From contig JBEVCD010000009.1 of the NCBI GenBank assembly GCA_040514265.1, forward strand, positions 1 through 42,334: 42,334 nt of DNA. Direction: 5' to 3'. The notes under the pieces were generated by a model. The model did not search any database, was not told where the DNA came from, and saw only the letters and a program-made list of their open reading frames with translations. Positions 41,547 through 42,334 of the stretch are shown here, piece by piece (the first letter of the stretch is position 1; each line of letters opens with the position of its first letter). The DNA is from WYZ-LMO2 sp040514265 (GTDB lineage: Archaea > Halobacteriota > Archaeoglobi > Archaeoglobales > Archaeoglobaceae). The position numbers and the translations under genes are program-made.

Positions 41547-41959
41547 GGTTCATAGATGCCAACGTCTTTCTTTACGCTGCGATAAAGCCGAAAGGAGCAG
41601 TTAGCGAGAAAATCCTTGAAAGAAAGGAAAAAGCTAAGCGAATTCTGCTCAGAATAGAAAACGGTGAGGAAGTGGCTACTACCGTAGTTCATTTAAGCGA
41701 GGTGGCGAACATCCTTGAGGCGAAAACAAACCTCACCACGGCTCTGATGTTCGTAGAGAACCTAATGCTTGCAAAGAATGTCAGAGTTTTGCCGGTTTCA
41801 CATGAAGACTACCTGAAAGCCCTGCTAATTGCTAAGGAGAAGAATATCAGCGTGAACGATGCACTGGCTTATTTAAAGATGAAGGAACTCGATATCAAGG
41901 AGATATATACATTCGACGATCATTTCAAGAACTTGGATGTTAAAATCGTGAGAGATTGA
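41543..41959 (+). CDS. vapC: VapC toxin, PIN-domain ribonuclease
   Basis: VapC toxins cut specific tRNA or rRNA sites and are held in check by VapB. The 138-residue PIN domain has the acidic metal-binding residues D5 (FIDANVFLY), E53 (LSEVANILEA), D106 (SVNDALAYL) and D125/D126 (YTFDDHF), so it should be active. Its target cannot be read from sequence. It is translationally coupled to vapB. The pair lies in an accessory region beside transposon remains, the usual setting for such modules. Confidence 0.93.
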   Translation: MRFIDANVFLYAAIKPKGAVSEKILERKEKAKRILLRIENGEEVATTVVHLSEVANILEAKTNLTTALMFVENLMLAKNVRVLPVSHEDYLKALLIAKEKNISVNDALAYLKMKELDIKEIYTFDDHFKNLDVKIVRD

Positions 41960-42024
41960 TACCGGTAGTAGAGTAACAGCAGATAAGTGCTCAAGCGAAG
42001 ATACTGGGGTGAAGGGGAGTATTT

Positions 42025-42287
42025 TTGCCGATAAGTAGGAGTCAAGTCTGGGATAGCAGTAGTCATATAGAAGACTTGTCTACACGAGAAATTACCTCAC
42101 AGCGAGATCCTTCATTAAAGATCCAAATTACTGCGAGAACGAGCCTATGTTTATCATCGAACACGAATCGGAAAGTCGAATCTGTGTTCTCTTCGTTTAA
42201 GCAGAGGATCAAGATTTTCTTCTACTCTATCACTGCAAGCTGTTGCAATCGGCTGAGGTGGTGCTTGTGCTAAGTTGATAGATCCTG
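42025..42287 (+). pseudogene. Decayed DDE transposase fragment
   Basis: The frame reading SNTNRKVESVFSSFKQRIKIFF near 42145-42225 resembles the C-terminal catalytic-glutamate helix of archaeal IS5/IS4-type transposases (RSNVExxFSxxKR pattern). A shift into another frame continues with LLQSAEVVLVLS, similar to the NEVLLKVLC tail of those proteins. The N-terminal two thirds, terminal repeats and both catalytic aspartates are missing. The rest of 41960-42290 holds no other gene that I can see. Confidence 0.45.
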
Positions 42288-42303
42288 CTGTTAAAGAGTA
42301 AAA

Positions 42304-42312
42304 TTTATATAT
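42304..42312 (+). promoter_or_regulatory. TATA box at the right edge, for a gene beyond the window
   Basis: TTTATATAT, with AAAGAGTAAAA before it, is a strong archaeal TATA box. It would start transcription near 42333, so the gene it serves lies mostly outside the window. Confidence 0.55.
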
Positions 42313-42334
42313 CACAGCATGCATCAATGAATTG

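Noticed and set aside
1..42334. CRISPR array, rRNA genes, inteins or replication origin
   Set aside because: I looked for regularly spaced repeats, rRNA core sequences, intein blocks in the polymerase and EF-2 genes, and origin-type repeat clusters with cdc6; none was seen.

Overview
The window comes from a hyperthermophilic euryarchaeon of the Archaeoglobales, most like a sulfate-reducing Archaeoglobus. The main evidence is a sat - small unknown gene - aprB - aprA operon in the Archaeoglobus order, an Archaeoglobus-type alanine dehydrogenase close by, an RNA polymerase with both large subunits split (rpoB2/rpoB1 and rpoA1/rpoA2), F420 and diphthamide genes, archaeal TATA/BRE promoters, many leaderless starts, and GGTG/GGAGG ribosome binding sites. 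No species is assigned. One run of exactly 100 N (9060-9159) interrupts aprA.

Layout. (1) 1-8285, plus strand: a chemotaxis cluster made of a 5'-truncated PAS-HAMP methyl-accepting protein, a bacteriohemerythrin, cheW, cheF, cheY, cheB, cheA, cheC, cheD and cheR, mostly with overlapping or touching ends. (2) 8310-12267, minus strand: the dissimilatory sulfate-activation and APS-reduction operon, sat-unknown-aprB-aprA, with a clear TATA promoter and several palindromes upstream of sat. (3) 12409-14039, minus: alanine dehydrogenase followed by dph6. (4) 14107-16824, plus: a Trm112-like zinc protein, pyrG and the GMP synthase ATPase subunit. (5) 16929-17010, minus: tRNA-Ser(GGA), divergent from alaS. 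(6) 17086-22482, plus: alaS, cofE, an unassigned ATP-grasp enzyme and nadE. (7) 22493-22912, minus: hsp20, whose promoter carries an exact CTAAC-N5-GTTAG inverted repeat, the heat-shock regulator (HSR1) motif described in A. fulgidus. (8) 23028-24985, plus: nmd3 and taw2. (9) 24966-27152, minus: hisG and an acyl-CoA dehydrogenase. (10) 27274-38544, plus: the transcription/translation operon rpoH-rpoB2-rpoB1-rpoA1-rpoA2-rpl30e-nusA-rps12-rps7-fusA, ending in an oligo-T terminator. (11) 38545-42334: a looser, more AT-rich accessory stretch with an F420/flavin-type oxidoreductase, a Tk-subtilisin-like secreted protease whose signal peptide looks frameshifted, a CPBP membrane protease, a VapBC toxin-antitoxin pair and a decayed transposase fragment.

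How the genes work together. The chemotaxis genes form a complete signalling set (receptor, coupling protein, kinase, response regulator, adaptation enzymes, archaellum adaptor CheF), with a hemerythrin placed where an oxygen-sensing input would fit. Sat and AprBA carry out the first two cytoplasmic steps of sulfate respiration. Most of the rest is information processing: RNA polymerase, ribosomal proteins, EF-2, a diphthamide enzyme that acts on EF-2, AlaRS, tRNA-Ser and wybutosine synthesis. Nothing in the core regions is clearly a new system. The best leads are the hemerythrin-receptor pairing, the uncharacterised gene in the sulfate operon, the ATP-grasp gene overlapping cofE, and the subtilase frameshift.
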